Shown in pieces: positions 45,610 through 55,900 of a DNA stretch of 64,000 bases. A program made the translations under genes and the position numbers. The DNA comes from Bacteroidota bacterium (GTDB lineage: Bacteria > Bacteroidota > Bacteroidia > Bacteroidales > FEN-979): NCBI GenBank assembly GCA_026391355.1, contig JAPLDH010000080.1, positions 1 through 64,000 on the forward strand. Reading direction: 5' to 3'. Positions within the stretch are counted from its first letter, which is position 1. Each line of letters begins with the position of its first letter. Under the pieces are notes generated by a model that saw nothing but the letters and a program-made list of their open reading frames with translations, did not search any database and was not told the DNA's origin.

Positions 45610-47478
45610 ATGATATTTACAAAACAAAATACTCCACGATGGCTGATCTTTCTCATTGATCTAACCTTCGTTGTGTTTTCTTTCCTTCTGGCGTATCTTC
45701 TCCGGTTTAACTTTTCCATTCCTGAAAATGAATTTAACTTCCTTCCCAGGGGACTGGCAGTGGTTGTGGTTGTGAGGATCATCAGTTTTCTTGTGGCACG
45801 ATCCTATGCAGGGATCATCAGGTACACAAGTACCGGGGATGCCATCCGTGTGATCATTACAGTCATGGCCGGCAGTGTACTGTTTGGCGTTCTCAATATC
45901 CTTTCTTATTACTTCCTGAACCAGAAATTCATCATTCCTTTCTCTATCATCATCATTGATATGCTTGTCACTTCCATGGCAATGATCATTTTCCGTATGG
46001 TGGTAAAAATCGCCTATCTTGAATTTCAGCACCCGCTGCGCGAAAGGGTAGAGGTCATCATTTATGGTGCAGGAGAGGAAGGCATCACGGCAAAACGGGT
46101 GCTCGACCAGGATACCGGCACCAGGTATAAGGTGATTGCTTTTCTTGATGAGAGCCATTCAAAAATAGGCAAGAAACTGGAAGGGATAGATATAATGAGT
46201 GCTGACAGGCTGGACCATTTGCTGGAGTCCAATCAAGTATCCCGGATAATCCTGGCAGCTCACAACCTTGATCCGGAAAAGAAACAAGTGCTGGTTGACA
46301 AATGCCTGTCACGGAATATCAAGGTTCTGACGGTACCGCCAATGATCAGATGGATCAATGGTGAACTCAGCTTCAGGCAGATCAGGGATCTGAATATTGA
46401 GGAGTTGCTGGAGAGGCCTGAAATTAAACTTGATGAGCAAAAGATCAGCGATGCACTGAGCGACAACGTGATCCTGATCAGCGGGGCATGCGGTTCCATC
46501 GGCAGTGAGATCGTAAGACAGGTTTCACGGTATAAACCAAAGCAACTCATCCTGATCGACCAGGCGGAGACTCCGCTTCATTACCTTGAATATGAGTGTA
46601 ATGATCTGTACCCTGGGTTGAATACCGAATTCATCCTTGTAGATATATGCAATGAAAACAGAATGGAAAAGATTTTCGACCGGTTCAGGCCGGAAATCGT
46701 TTTTCATGCTGCAGCATACAAGCATGTTCCAATGATGGAAAACAACCCGGCAGAATCGGTCATCAACAATATTTATGGAACCCGCGTTATTTCCGATCTT
46801 TCTGCGAAATACAACGTCGGGAAGTTCATTATGATCTCTACCGATAAAGCGGTAAACCCCACGAGTGTGATGGGTGCCTCCAAACGCATTGCCGAAATTT
46901 ATATCCAGTCACTGAACGGGAAAGGGGGAACCCGGTTTATCACTACCCGCTTCGGGAATGTTTTAGGTTCCAATGGTTCTGTTATCCCGCTTTTCAGGAG
47001 CCAGATCGAAAAGGGAGGACCGCTCACTGTTACACATCCTGAAATCACCCGGTTTTTCATGACCATACCGGAGGCCTGTCAGCTTGTGCTTGAAGCAGGT
47101 GTGATAGGCAAAGGCGGGGAGATCTTTATCTTCGACATGGGGGATTCTGTTAAAATTGCCGATCTTGCCCGCAAAATGATCAGGCTTTCCGGGTTGATAC
47201 CAGGGAAAGATATCCAGATAAAGTTCACAGGGTTAAGACCCGGTGAAAAATTATATGAAGAGCTTCTCAACAAGGAAGAAAATACACTGCCGACACACCA
47301 TCCCCTGATCCTGATTGCCAAAGTGAAGGACTATACCTTCGAAGAGGTACAGAAAGAGATCACCGAACTTATCGGCATGGTCGGAACAGGATCGAATACG
47401 GAAATTGTGAAGAAGATGAAAGAAATTGTACCGGAATACAAAAGCCGGAATTCGGTCTATGAGCAACTCGATAAATAG
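45610..47478 (+). CDS. Membrane-bound nucleotide-sugar 4,6-dehydratase (FlaA1/CapD/PglF type)
   Basis: The 622 residues begin with four membrane helices (about 10-130). A first Rossmann domain has IYGAGEEGITAKRVLDQD. The catalytic SDR domain starts LISGACGSIGSEIVRQV, where the usual G-G-S reads C-G-S. It continues with VFHAAAYKHVPMMENNPAES and STDKAVNPTSVMGASKRIAE, where Met takes the place of the usual Tyr as in this subfamily. UDP-GlcNAc-type substrates are expected, feeding capsule, O-antigen or glycoprotein synthesis. No other capsule genes lie next to it. Confidence 0.93.
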   Translation: MIFTKQNTPRWLIFLIDLTFVVFSFLLAYLLRFNFSIPENEFNFLPRGLAVVVVVRIISFLVARSYAGIIRYTSTGDAIRVIITVMAGSVLFGVLNILSYYFLNQKFIIPFSIIIIDMLVTSMAMIIFRMVVKIAYLEFQHPLRERVEVIIYGAGEEGITAKRVLDQDTGTRYKVIAFLDESHSKIGKKLEGIDIMSADRLDHLLESNQVSRIILAAHNLDPEKKQVLVDKCLSRNIKVLTVPPMIRWINGELSFRQIRDLNIEELLERPEIKLDEQKISDALSDNVILISGACGSIGSEIVRQVSRYKPKQLILIDQAETPLHYLEYECNDLYPGLNTEFILVDICNENRMEKIFDRFRPEIVFHAAAYKHVPMMENNPAESVINNIYGTRVISDLSAKYNVGKFIMISTDKAVNPTSVMGASKRIAEIYIQSLNGKGGTRFITTRFGNVLGSNGSVIPLFRSQIEKGGPLTVTHPEITRFFMTIPEACQLVLEAGVIGKGGEIFIFDMGDSVKIADLARKMIRLSGLIPGKDIQIKFTGLRPGEKLYEELLNKEENTLPTHHPLILIAKVKDYTFEEVQKEITELIGMVGTGSNTEIVKKMKEIVPEYKSRNSVYEQLDK

Positions 47479-47666
47479 CTGGCAGGTAACAAAATTCATC
47501 ATTCGTCATTCCCATATTCCCATATTCAGCATGCGTAATCCTGCGTAGTCATTTCGCGCAATACTGCATGGCAACATCAGGCAATTCAGCGCTTGCTCCG
47601 GCCTTCCCGGCAACTGTATCTTTACACCGGTAATTAAAGTAAGGAACAATACAAAAACCCGGAGCC

Positions 47667-48092
47667 ATGAAAACAATAAAACTTTTTTCCATCCTCAGTC
47701 TTGCACTGATCTTTGTTGGGATCGGTTCCTTGAAAACCCATGGTATTAATAATATTCCGGGCAATAAGTTGATCCGTTACCAGGTTACTGTTCATTTTCA
47801 GTTTTCCGGTCTCAAATCCTGCAATGCCTATCTTGTGGAAATAGTTGATCAGAAAGGTGGAATTGTTGCACCCCCCCAGGTCTTTGACCCTTCCAGAAAC
47901 GTCTATATGTTTTATGAAGCAGGCGATTTCAAGGGTGTCAGAACGGCCAGGGTGGTATTGGATAAAAATGTCACACAATATATCTGCCCCGCTAATTTAA
48001 TGTGCCAGCCCGACAAGCAGTTCGGCATTTTCCATGGCGGGGAAACCTATCTGTTCAATCTCTATCCGACTTACACAAGACCATCAGAATAA
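47667..48092 (+). CDS. Hypothetical secreted protein
   Basis: The 141 residues have a signal peptide (LIFVGIGSLKTHG). The mature part is beta-rich: IRYQVTVHFQFSGLKSCNAY, then VFDPSRNVYMFYEAGDFKG and VARVV-like strands. Two Cys (around residues 50 and 112) may form a disulfide. No family was recognised. It is preceded by TATCTTTA, close to a -7 box, and stands alone before the histidine kinase. Confidence 0.6.
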   Translation: MKTIKLFSILSLALIFVGIGSLKTHGINNIPGNKLIRYQVTVHFQFSGLKSCNAYLVEIVDQKGGIVAPPQVFDPSRNVYMFYEAGDFKGVRTARVVLDKNVTQYICPANLMCQPDKQFGIFHGGETYLFNLYPTYTRPSE

Positions 48093-48300
48093 ACCGCGAA
48101 CAGTACACCTGGATAACCAAAGGCCGGAATTCAAAACCCGGCCTTTATTTTTTATGTCAGACTGTTTCACTTAAACCGGTAGAATGTGTGGACTCATCAA
48201 TGTGTATTTGAGATTGGACGATCTCCGATTTCCGGATGAACTTACGATTGAAGATCGACGATCAAAAAAATAAAAGAAGTATTGAATTGATAAAAAATAG

Positions 48301-48308
48301 TAACTTTG
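48301..48308 (+). promoter_or_regulatory. -7 box before the histidine kinase
   Basis: TAACTTTG matches TAnnTTTG and lies 55 bases before the ATG at 48356. A TTG lies about 16 bases upstream, shorter than the usual 19. Confidence 0.5.
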
Positions 48309-48355
48309 AGAAAGGTAACTGTGATGTTTAGTATTATTTCTGCAACACCAAATTG

Positions 48356-50512
48356 ATGAACAAACACTTCTACGATGGGCCAAAACTTAAGATAGGGAAA
48401 GACTTCATAAAAATAAAACAGAGAAATATCCTGCTGGATTATGCGGAAATTAAATCAATCAGTGTAAAAAATACAAGGTTGAACAAAGCATGGCTTCTGT
48501 ATCTTCTCTCTATTCTGTTTAAGAAAGTTTTCGTTATTTTTTTGTTTTTGCTCCCGTTTGCGGCTGATTCAGTAACGAATTTCAAAATAGATAGTCTTAA
48601 TCAGAAATTGAAAAGATCTCTTCAGCCACAAGATAAATTGCAGATTTTACTCGAACTTTCGCGGGATCAGATTGAAACAGGTAATAAAGAAGCAATTTAC
48701 ACAACTGAAGCTGCCTATAAACTTGCAGACTCCCTGCACCTGGAAATTGAAAAGGCCAAATCGTTGAATTTGCAGGGAATAGCCTGGAAAATATGGGGCG
48801 ACAATCAAAAATCCGTATTGTATTTATTTGAGGCACTTGGGATCTATAAGAAATCAGACAGGCAAAGTGACTATGCTGAAGTTTTGATGAATATAGGTGA
48901 AACCAACAGGGCTGCAGGGAATTTACAAAAATCAATGGATTATTTGAATACCTCACTGAATATATATAAAAAGGCAAACAATTCTATGGGGTTAGCCAGA
49001 ATATATAACCGGCTTGCTGCCACCAGTTATGAGATCTACCTTAACGATACTACGTTGAATCATAAACTTGTTAAATTTGATTTTAAAAAGGTACACAATT
49101 CCGATAGCGCATTCAGAAGAGAATATGATCTGATCCTGGGGTATGCAAATCTGTCAAATGTTTATGCCGATAAACAAAACCTTGCCACAGTAAAAATCTC
49201 CACCCAGATCATTATCGGTGCCCTTTATTCGATAACCTACCAGTTTCAAAAAGCGTTGCCGGTTCTAAACAATGTTCTCGAAGACATCAGAAATACAAAT
49301 TCGACCACTGAACTTCCTTTAGCCTTATACGATTTTGCTATCCTTCATTACAAAATGAAGGATTATGACAATGCACTTAAATCGGCAATGGAAAGTTATC
49401 GTATTGCTAAACAACTGGATATCAAAACTTATATCCTTTTGTCTGCAGGGTTGATTTGTGAAATATACCTGGCTGAGGATAAGTATAAAGAGGCAAACGA
49501 ATATATGAGGATTGCCTATCTAGGAAGAATGGATTATTACCAGAAAGATATTAATGTTAAACTGAAAGCGGTACAATATGATTTTGATATTGCAACCAAA
49601 AAAAAGGAGATCAGTAACAGAAAGGCCGAGCTATTGGTTCTCTTTCTTTCCTTTGTAATTATTTTAATCATAACATTCATATTCATCATTCTTCTTGCAA
49701 GGAGAAATAAAAAGACAAAACTTTTGAACCAGGAGTTGAAAGAAAAGAACCGGATTATTCTGCAACTTAATGAATCCCTGGAGGAACGGGTTACAGAGCG
49801 TACCATTCAACTCGAAACACTGAATCAGGAACTCGAATTTCATCTGAAGGAAATTGAACAGTTTACTTACATAGCCACTCACGATCTGCAGGAACCTTTA
49901 CAAACACTTACTAATTTTACCCAACTTTTCAAGGAAGAATACACCGGGAAGCTGGATGAAGACGGAAATAAATACGTTGCGTTCATTTACAATTCTGCTG
50001 AACGTATGAGAGCGTTGGTCAAAGATCTGCTTGAGTATTCATTATTAGGTAAAGGCAGTGATATCAGCATGGTTGACTGCAATAAAATTGTCGGTGAAGT
50101 TCTTTCTGATCTGTCGGATACTATTTTGAGAAGCAATGCAGGTATTACTGTCCGGGAGCTACCGACAATTAATGGCCATGCAACGGAATTGAGGTTATTG
50201 TTCCAGAACCTGGTGAACAATGCGATCAAATTTCAAAAGAAGGGGGTTCGTCCGGAAATAAAAATTTCAGCCGAAACCCAGGAAAAAGAGTGGATCTTTG
50301 CTGTGGAGGACAATGGCATCGGTGTTCAGGAAAAGGATAAAGAAAAGATTTTTGTAATCTTCAGGCAAATGCACAACAGAAATGAATATGAGGGCACAGG
50401 GATTGGGCTTGCGCACTGCAAAAAAATCGTGGAATTGCATGGGGGAAAAATTTGGGTTGAATCCAATCCGGGAACCGGTAGTGTTTTTATTTTTACAATC
50501 CCGAAAAGATAA
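48356..50512 (+). CDS. TPR sensor histidine kinase
   Basis: From the ATG at 48356 (718 residues), the first 52 residues read like the start of a different protein (GKDFIKIKQRNILLDYAEIK). A signal-like helix follows (FKKVFVIFLFLLPFAADS), then TPR repeats (about 75-400) for periplasmic sensing, a membrane helix (about 425-447) and a coiled coil. The kinase core has the phospho-acceptor His in THDLQEPLQ, the N box in NLVNNAIKF, G1 in DNGIGV and G2 in GTGIGLA. The response regulator follows six bases after the stop. A CTG at 48515 marks where the unusual leader joins the signal helix. Confidence 0.88.
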   Translation: MNKHFYDGPKLKIGKDFIKIKQRNILLDYAEIKSISVKNTRLNKAWLLYLLSILFKKVFVIFLFLLPFAADSVTNFKIDSLNQKLKRSLQPQDKLQILLELSRDQIETGNKEAIYTTEAAYKLADSLHLEIEKAKSLNLQGIAWKIWGDNQKSVLYLFEALGIYKKSDRQSDYAEVLMNIGETNRAAGNLQKSMDYLNTSLNIYKKANNSMGLARIYNRLAATSYEIYLNDTTLNHKLVKFDFKKVHNSDSAFRREYDLILGYANLSNVYADKQNLATVKISTQIIIGALYSITYQFQKALPVLNNVLEDIRNTNSTTELPLALYDFAILHYKMKDYDNALKSAMESYRIAKQLDIKTYILLSAGLICEIYLAEDKYKEANEYMRIAYLGRMDYYQKDINVKLKAVQYDFDIATKKKEISNRKAELLVLFLSFVIILIITFIFIILLARRNKKTKLLNQELKEKNRIILQLNESLEERVTERTIQLETLNQELEFHLKEIEQFTYIATHDLQEPLQTLTNFTQLFKEEYTGKLDEDGNKYVAFIYNSAERMRALVKDLLEYSLLGKGSDISMVDCNKIVGEVLSDLSDTILRSNAGITVRELPTINGHATELRLLFQNLVNNAIKFQKKGVRPEIKISAETQEKEWIFAVEDNGIGVQEKDKEKIFVIFRQMHNRNEYEGTGIGLAHCKKIVELHGGKIWVESNPGTGSVFIFTIPKR

Positions 50513-50518
50513 CCCGAA

Positions 50519-50950
50519 ATGAAGAAAAAACTTGTCTGCGTATTGCTTGTCGATGATAATGATTCTGACAATTTTTTTCACAAAAGGGTGATAGAAAAAG
50601 CCGGAATTACAGACAACATAGAAATCGTGATAAATGGAAAGGAGGCGATTGACTTCCTGACTTCCAAAGGGAAATGCGGGCAACCCGAAAGTTCAGCTTA
50701 CCTGCCTGAATTGATATTCCTTGATATCAATATGCCTGTAATGGATGGATGGGAATTTCTTGAAGAATATGAAAAGCTGGACGTCAGAACAAAAGATAAG
50801 GTTGTCATTATCATTCTCACGACCTCCTTAAATCCTGTCGATAAAGCAAGAGTAGAAAGCATAACGAAAAAAGGTAGTTTTCAATATAAACCATTGACAC
50901 TGAAAATGATTAATGAGATTGTCGAAAGCCATTTCCCAAACCATCTCTGA
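50519..50950 (+). CDS. Response regulator, receiver domain only
   Basis: The 143 residues form a single receiver domain. The acidic pair lies in LLVDDND, the phospho-acceptor Asp in FLDINMPVMDGWEF, the Thr in ILTTSLNP, and the conserved Lys in QYKPLT. There is no output domain, so it probably passes the signal by protein contact or phosphotransfer. It lies six bases after the histidine kinase and should be its partner. Confidence 0.93.
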   Translation: MKKKLVCVLLVDDNDSDNFFHKRVIEKAGITDNIEIVINGKEAIDFLTSKGKCGQPESSAYLPELIFLDINMPVMDGWEFLEEYEKLDVRTKDKVVIIILTTSLNPVDKARVESITKKGSFQYKPLTLKMINEIVESHFPNHL

Positions 50951-50997
50951 AAGAGAAGAAACAATATAGCCGTATTTAACTGCAGAGAATTGAAGAA

Positions 50998-51219
50998 TCA
51001 AGGATGATGCTGACCGTGACCATGATGTTCAACGGGACCATGGGGCCCGCCATGTCTTGCATGTCCCGGACCTCCTGGAAAACAAGAGGACAGGAGTGTT
51101 ATCAATGAAATCATGAAAAAGACAGCAAGGATGGATTTTATGAACTTACCTTGTCTTGCCTTTTTTGGAGTTGCTTTATGTTGCAGTTCCATCCTGAACG
51201 ATTTTTCGCGGATTTTCAT
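50998..51219 (-). CDS. Small His/Gly-rich lipoprotein
   Basis: The frame of 73 residues has a hydrophobic helix (SILAVFFMISLITLL) and the lipobox LLSSC, after which the mature part is only 27 residues. It reads FPGGPGHARHGGPHGPVEHH and ends GQHHP, with seven or more His. Such a tail should bind Ni, Zn or Cu ions. The start may be Met at 51219 or the second Met at 51192. Coding is supported by the clean lipoprotein architecture, but no homologue is recalled. Confidence 0.6.
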   Translation of the reverse strand: MKIREKSFRMELQHKATPKKARQGKFIKSILAVFFMISLITLLSSCFPGGPGHARHGGPHGPVEHHGHGQHHP

Positions 51220-51378
51220 CTTTTACATTTTTTGAAATTCAATTGTAAATAAGTTTGTTCGATACAAAGGTGAGGTCATTAATTCAGGGATGTGTTACAC
51301 AACTCTAAATATTAGTTACATCATTCACACATTAAAATTTTACTTTTACCGATAACTTTTTGTTGACCTGTTCCAGGG

Positions 51379-52290
51379 ATGGGAAAACCAATGCTTACAA
51401 TACTGGGGCCGACCGCCTCCGGGAAAACCCGGCTGGCTGCCTGCATTGCATCGTGTTCAGACGGGGAGGTCATCAGTGCCGATTCACGACAGGTTTACCG
51501 CGGCATGAATATCGGAACAGGAAAAGATTTTGAAGATTATATTGTTAACGATCATCAGGTTCCATATCACCTGATTGATATAGCAGAACCGGGTTATGAA
51601 TACAACGTTTTTGAATTTCAGTATGATTTTGAAAATGTGTACAGGGATATCAGAAGGAGGAATAAATATCCCGTTCTTTGCGGAGGTACCGGAATGTACC
51701 TGGAAGCGGTTTTGAAAGGCTACAATCTGCCCGTTGTTACGAGGAATCCGGAATTTGAAAGCTCAATGCAGCATAAAACCGATGCAGAACTCATTGATTT
51801 GCTGAAATCCTTTGGGCCGTTGCATAACACCACCGATATTACTGACAGAAACCGGATCATCAGGGCATTGGAAATAGCCTACGCTAAAGGACATCCGGCA
51901 AAGGAGACAGAGAAATATGATGCGGTAGTAGTCGGAATCCATTTTGAAAGTGAAACACTCCGGAAAAGAATTACAGAACGGCTCCATAAAAGGCTTGCTT
52001 CAGGAATGATAGATGAAGTCGATGGTCTCATTAAAAAGGGAGTACCCCCTGACCGATTGATGGTTTATGGTCTCGAATATAAATACATCACCCTGTATCT
52101 TACAGGAGGGTTGAATTATAATGACATGGTTGGGCTTTTGAATACCTCCATACATCACTTTGCCAAAAGGCAACGGACCTGGTTCCGGAGGATGGAAAGA
52201 AATGGAATTACCATTCACTGGATCGACGGGGAAATGGATACTGATACAAAAATAAAGCTAATTAAGAACTTACCGGGTTTCTCTTTCTGA
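51379..52290 (+). CDS. miaA: tRNA dimethylallyltransferase
   Basis: MiaA adds dimethylallyl to A37 of tRNAs that read codons starting with U. The 303 residues begin with the P-loop ILGPTASGKTRLA, then ISADSRQVYRGMNIGTGK and VLCGGTGMYLEAVLKG. The C-terminal swinging-domain part ends KRQRTWFRRMERNGITIHW. The family length is usual for Bacteroidetes. A TACTTTTA box precedes it. The repeat copy 2 follows directly. Confidence 0.96.
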   Translation: MGKPMLTILGPTASGKTRLAACIASCSDGEVISADSRQVYRGMNIGTGKDFEDYIVNDHQVPYHLIDIAEPGYEYNVFEFQYDFENVYRDIRRRNKYPVLCGGTGMYLEAVLKGYNLPVVTRNPEFESSMQHKTDAELIDLLKSFGPLHNTTDITDRNRIIRALEIAYAKGHPAKETEKYDAVVVGIHFESETLRKRITERLHKRLASGMIDEVDGLIKKGVPPDRLMVYGLEYKYITLYLTGGLNYNDMVGLLNTSIHHFAKRQRTWFRRMERNGITIHWIDGEMDTDTKIKLIKNLPGFSF

Positions 52291-52293
52291 AGG

Positions 52294-52388
52294 TTAATTT
52301 TTTCACCTCAACCCCCTGCAGGGGATGAGGTGCATGGTAAATTCCCCGTCCCGAGTATTCGGGGACCTGGGGTTCATCCCAATTGATT
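52294..52388 (+). repeat. Hairpin-rich dispersed repeat, copy 2
   Basis: It shares its first 20 bases, the central ATGAGGTGCATGGTAAATT and the end GGGGTTCATCCCAATTGATT with copy 1 at 25584-25721. It is shorter, with the hairpin CCCCGTCCCGAGTATTCGGGG in place of those of copy 1. It starts three bases after the miaA stop. Confidence 0.85.
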
Positions 52389-52446
52389 TGAAAAAATAAT
52401 CAGATGATAAAATATCTGTTTGCGTTATCAGGACTTCAAAAATATT

Positions 52447-52454
52447 TATCTTTG
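52447..52454 (+). promoter_or_regulatory. -7 box of the small lipoprotein gene
   Basis: TATCTTTG matches TAnnTTTG, 54 bases before the ATG at 52509. The nearest TTG upstream is 24 bases away, somewhat far. Confidence 0.5.
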
Positions 52455-52508
52455 TCAAAATTAATACCACCTCTGGTTGCCTTGAATCATTAACCTAAAT
52501 AAACTGAT

Positions 52509-52913
52509 ATGAAAACCATGAAATTATTTGCCGTTCTGGGCATTTTACTTTTTGCAACGATAATCTTTGAAAGTGGTTGTAAGAAGAAAACGACAACGAT
52601 CACACCCGCATTTGGAGTATCTGCAACACCTGTAACTTTGGACATTGGTCCGGGACTTGATTTTTTTGCCACATGTACAAATGATGATGTAAAGATGACG
52701 AAAGTTACCATTTACGCTCCTTTAAACTCCAGTACTTATGAATTTAATTTAAATGGAACCTATTTCCTAAAAAATCAAATTATCGCCTTGCAGGCTGATC
52801 TCACCGGGTATTTGAAAGTATCCGGAATCTGGACTTTTAGCTTCGTGGGCAACCGGACTGCCGATGGAGCCAGCTTTTCAACTACGGCAACAGTAAATGT
52901 TTCTGCCAAATAA
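52509..52913 (+). CDS. Small hypothetical lipoprotein
   Basis: The 134 residues start with a lipoprotein signal ending FESGC, with KKKTTT after the lipidated Cys. The mature part is a single beta-sandwich-like domain (ATPVTLDIGPGLDFFATC, then FSFVGNRTADGASF). No family was recognised. It converges on the tricorn-like protease gene, with a strong shared terminator between them. Confidence 0.65.
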   Translation: MKTMKLFAVLGILLFATIIFESGCKKKTTTITPAFGVSATPVTLDIGPGLDFFATCTNDDVKMTKVTIYAPLNSSTYEFNLNGTYFLKNQIIALQADLTGYLKVSGIWTFSFVGNRTADGASFSTTATVNVSAK

Positions 52914-52930
52914 TAGTCAAATAGCAAATT

Positions 52931-52988
52931 AAAAAAAAATGTATTGTATGAACAGGTCGCAACCTGTTCATACAATACATTTTTTTTT
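52931..52988. terminator. 58-bp palindrome, bidirectional terminator
   Basis: Two arms of 27 bases are perfectly complementary around the loop CGCA. The arms start with nine A and end with nine T, so a strong hairpin with a U-run is formed on either strand. It lies between the small lipoprotein and the protease gene, which converge. The core ACAGGTCGCAACCTGT nearly matches the core of the palindrome at 17742-17775. Confidence 0.9.
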
Positions 52989-52990
52989 GG

Positions 52991-55900
52991 TTATTTAGTT
53001 TTATCAGGAAATGGAGGAATGGCCGGTAATTCTTTCGGCCAGGTTTTCAGTTCATCTGTAATGACCTGGATTGCTTTTTCCAGTTGCTGGTCTTCACCTG
53101 CATATTCTTTTGCCGGTTCGTTGTCAACAACAATATCCGGATCAACACCATGTCCTTCGATAACCCATTTGCTATCGGCTGAGTAATGGGCGAATTCGGG
53201 TTTCATCATGAAGCCGCCATCAATGAACGGCAGGGAACCGCGAATACCGACAACACCTCCCCAACTGCGCAAACCGATGATCTTTCCAAGCTTAAATTGC
53301 CTGAACCTGTAAGGGAACAGATCGCCATCGGAAGCGGAATACTGGTCGATCAGGAGGCATTTTGGACCCCATTCCATCGCAATGTCAGCAGGGCTCTGTG
53401 TAGTATTCCTGCTCATTTCCATCATGATCAGTTGCCTTCTTAACCGTTCTATGATGATGGGAGAAACATTCCCGCCTCCATTGCCCCTGTCATCAATGAT
53501 AAGGGCCCGTTTGCTTAACTGGGGATAAAAGTGCTTGATAAACTCATTCAAACCTTCGGTTCCCATGTCGGGAATATGGATATAACCAACTTCTCCATGG
53601 GTGGCATCATTGACTTTTTTAATATTGCTTTCAACCCATTCATAATAATATAGATTCCCTTCGCTTTCTATAGGGATAACAATGGTCTTATGATCACCGG
53701 TTTCTGAAGAGGTGCTGTTTATGGTAAGTTCAACCTGTACACCAGCTTTATTGACCAGTGATTCATAGATATCGATCATGTCTTTGGTGGATTTGCCATT
53801 CACGGCGATGATATAATCTCCTTCCTTCACATCAACACCCATTTCTGTCAATGGCGAACGGGTATCTTTGGTCCAGTTCTCACCATGCAGGATCTTATCG
53901 ATCTTGTAATATCCCGAAGCATCCCTGCTGATGCGGGCACCCAGTAACCCCTGTTTTACCTTCTTTGGTTCAGGTCTGTCGCCACCTCCAACATATGAAT
54001 GACCTACATTCAATTCCCCGATCATCTCGCCAATGATATAGGTCAGATCAGCCCTGTTTTTCACATACGGGACCAGGGGTGCATATTTTTTCTGAATGGC
54101 AGGCCAATCCAAACCGTGCATGTGGGGATCATAAAAGAAATATTTCATCTGGCGCCAGGATTCATTATAGATCTGTTGCCATTCTGCCGAAAGATCGACC
54201 ATTACTTTCATGTTTGTAAGATCCAGGTAATCTTTGGCATCGGCCTTTGACTTGGGAAGATCGATCACTGCATATTTTCCCATGGCTGTGACAAGCATTT
54301 TCTTTGAATCGGCAGAAATCTCATAATTGTAAAATTCCCCGATCGGTGTCTCCTTTTTATCTTTCAGACTGAACATCATCAGGCTCGGCTTTTCCCTTCG
54401 ACCCCCTTTTATATAATATATGTTATCATCAACACCGTTTACGTTATAATAATTGGAAGGATCGATGGGAAGATCAATGATCCTGTCGATAATACCATCG
54501 GCATCTACCTTAACAGTTACTTCAGTTTTGGTTACAGGTTCTTTCTTTTCATCTTTTTTGGCATCCTTCTTATCCTTATCCGGTTTATTTTCACCACTGT
54601 CTTTTGATTCCTTTTTGATGGTCACCTCGTCATTTTCGGGAGCGAAAGGAGAAGGTGTACTTTTTGAAAGGGTGATCATGTAAACCCTGGTAAGGTCATT
54701 GTAGGTTATGTCAAACTCCAGGGAACTGAAGGTCGGACTAAAATCACGGTTCGAGGCGAACAGCAGGTATTTTCCGTCCCTGCTGAAAGAAGGATTGGAT
54801 ACCTCATACCAATCATTTGTTACAGGAAAGTTGTTTTTAGTGGCAACCTCATAAAGATATATTTTTGAAACGGCATCCCGTACCGGCCTGATATAGGTGA
54901 TCCATTTGCTGTCGGGCGACCAGGCGTATTCATTGAATTCCCAGTCTTTGGCCTCATCGACAAGGGTAACCTCCTTTGAGTCAATATCAACGTACTGCAA
55001 CCGTAACATTTTGTCGGCCCAGAGAAGTTTTTTGCTATCGGGTGACCATACTGCTGAATACTTATAAGTATCGGCATTTTTTGTGAGTTGCACCGCCTCT
55101 GCTGAACCATCCTGCTTCTGAATATAGATCTCATCTTCTCCTGTCTTATCCGAAATATAGGTAATGTATTGTCCGTCGGGTGACCAGTTAACTTCACGTT
55201 CATGAATGCCGGAAGTACCGGTAAGGTTCTTGGTTATTCCGGTTTTGGCAGGAACTGTCCAGATGTCTCCGCGCCCGTCAAATGCAACCCTTTTCCCATC
55301 AGGCGCCAGCGAGAATGAATTGATGGTTCTGCTTGCATCTTTCAGGGTATTTCTGCCTGTAATAAGGTCGTTTGCTATCCTGATATTTATTTTCTCGGCC
55401 TTTTGTGTATTCAGGTCAAATACATAAATAAATCCGCCATTCTCGAATACGATCGCATTATCGCCCAGGGATGGGAATTTTATATCAAATTCAGTAAAAT
55501 TTGTGACTTTCTTTGTTTCTTTTGTGGTCAGGTCATAAGAAAAAAGATTCATGGTCCTGTCGCGGTCCGAGCAGAAATAGATTTTATTTCCGGCCCACAT
55601 CGGGAAAATATCCTGGGCAAGAGTATTGGTAATGTTCTCGATCTGATTTGTTTTAAAATCATAGATCCAGATATCATCGGCCATACCGCCACGATAGTAC
55701 TTCCATGTTCTGAATTCCCTGAAAACGCGGTTATAGGCTAACTTTGACTTATCCGGTGAATAGCTGCAGAATCCACCTGCCGGAAGGGGAAGTTCTTCGG
55801 ATAATCCACCCTTAATCCCTGCTATGAATAATTGTCCTTTAAAATCGTTAAAAGTTTGTTTCCTGGAACGATACACCACATGATCATTATCCCGCCAGGC

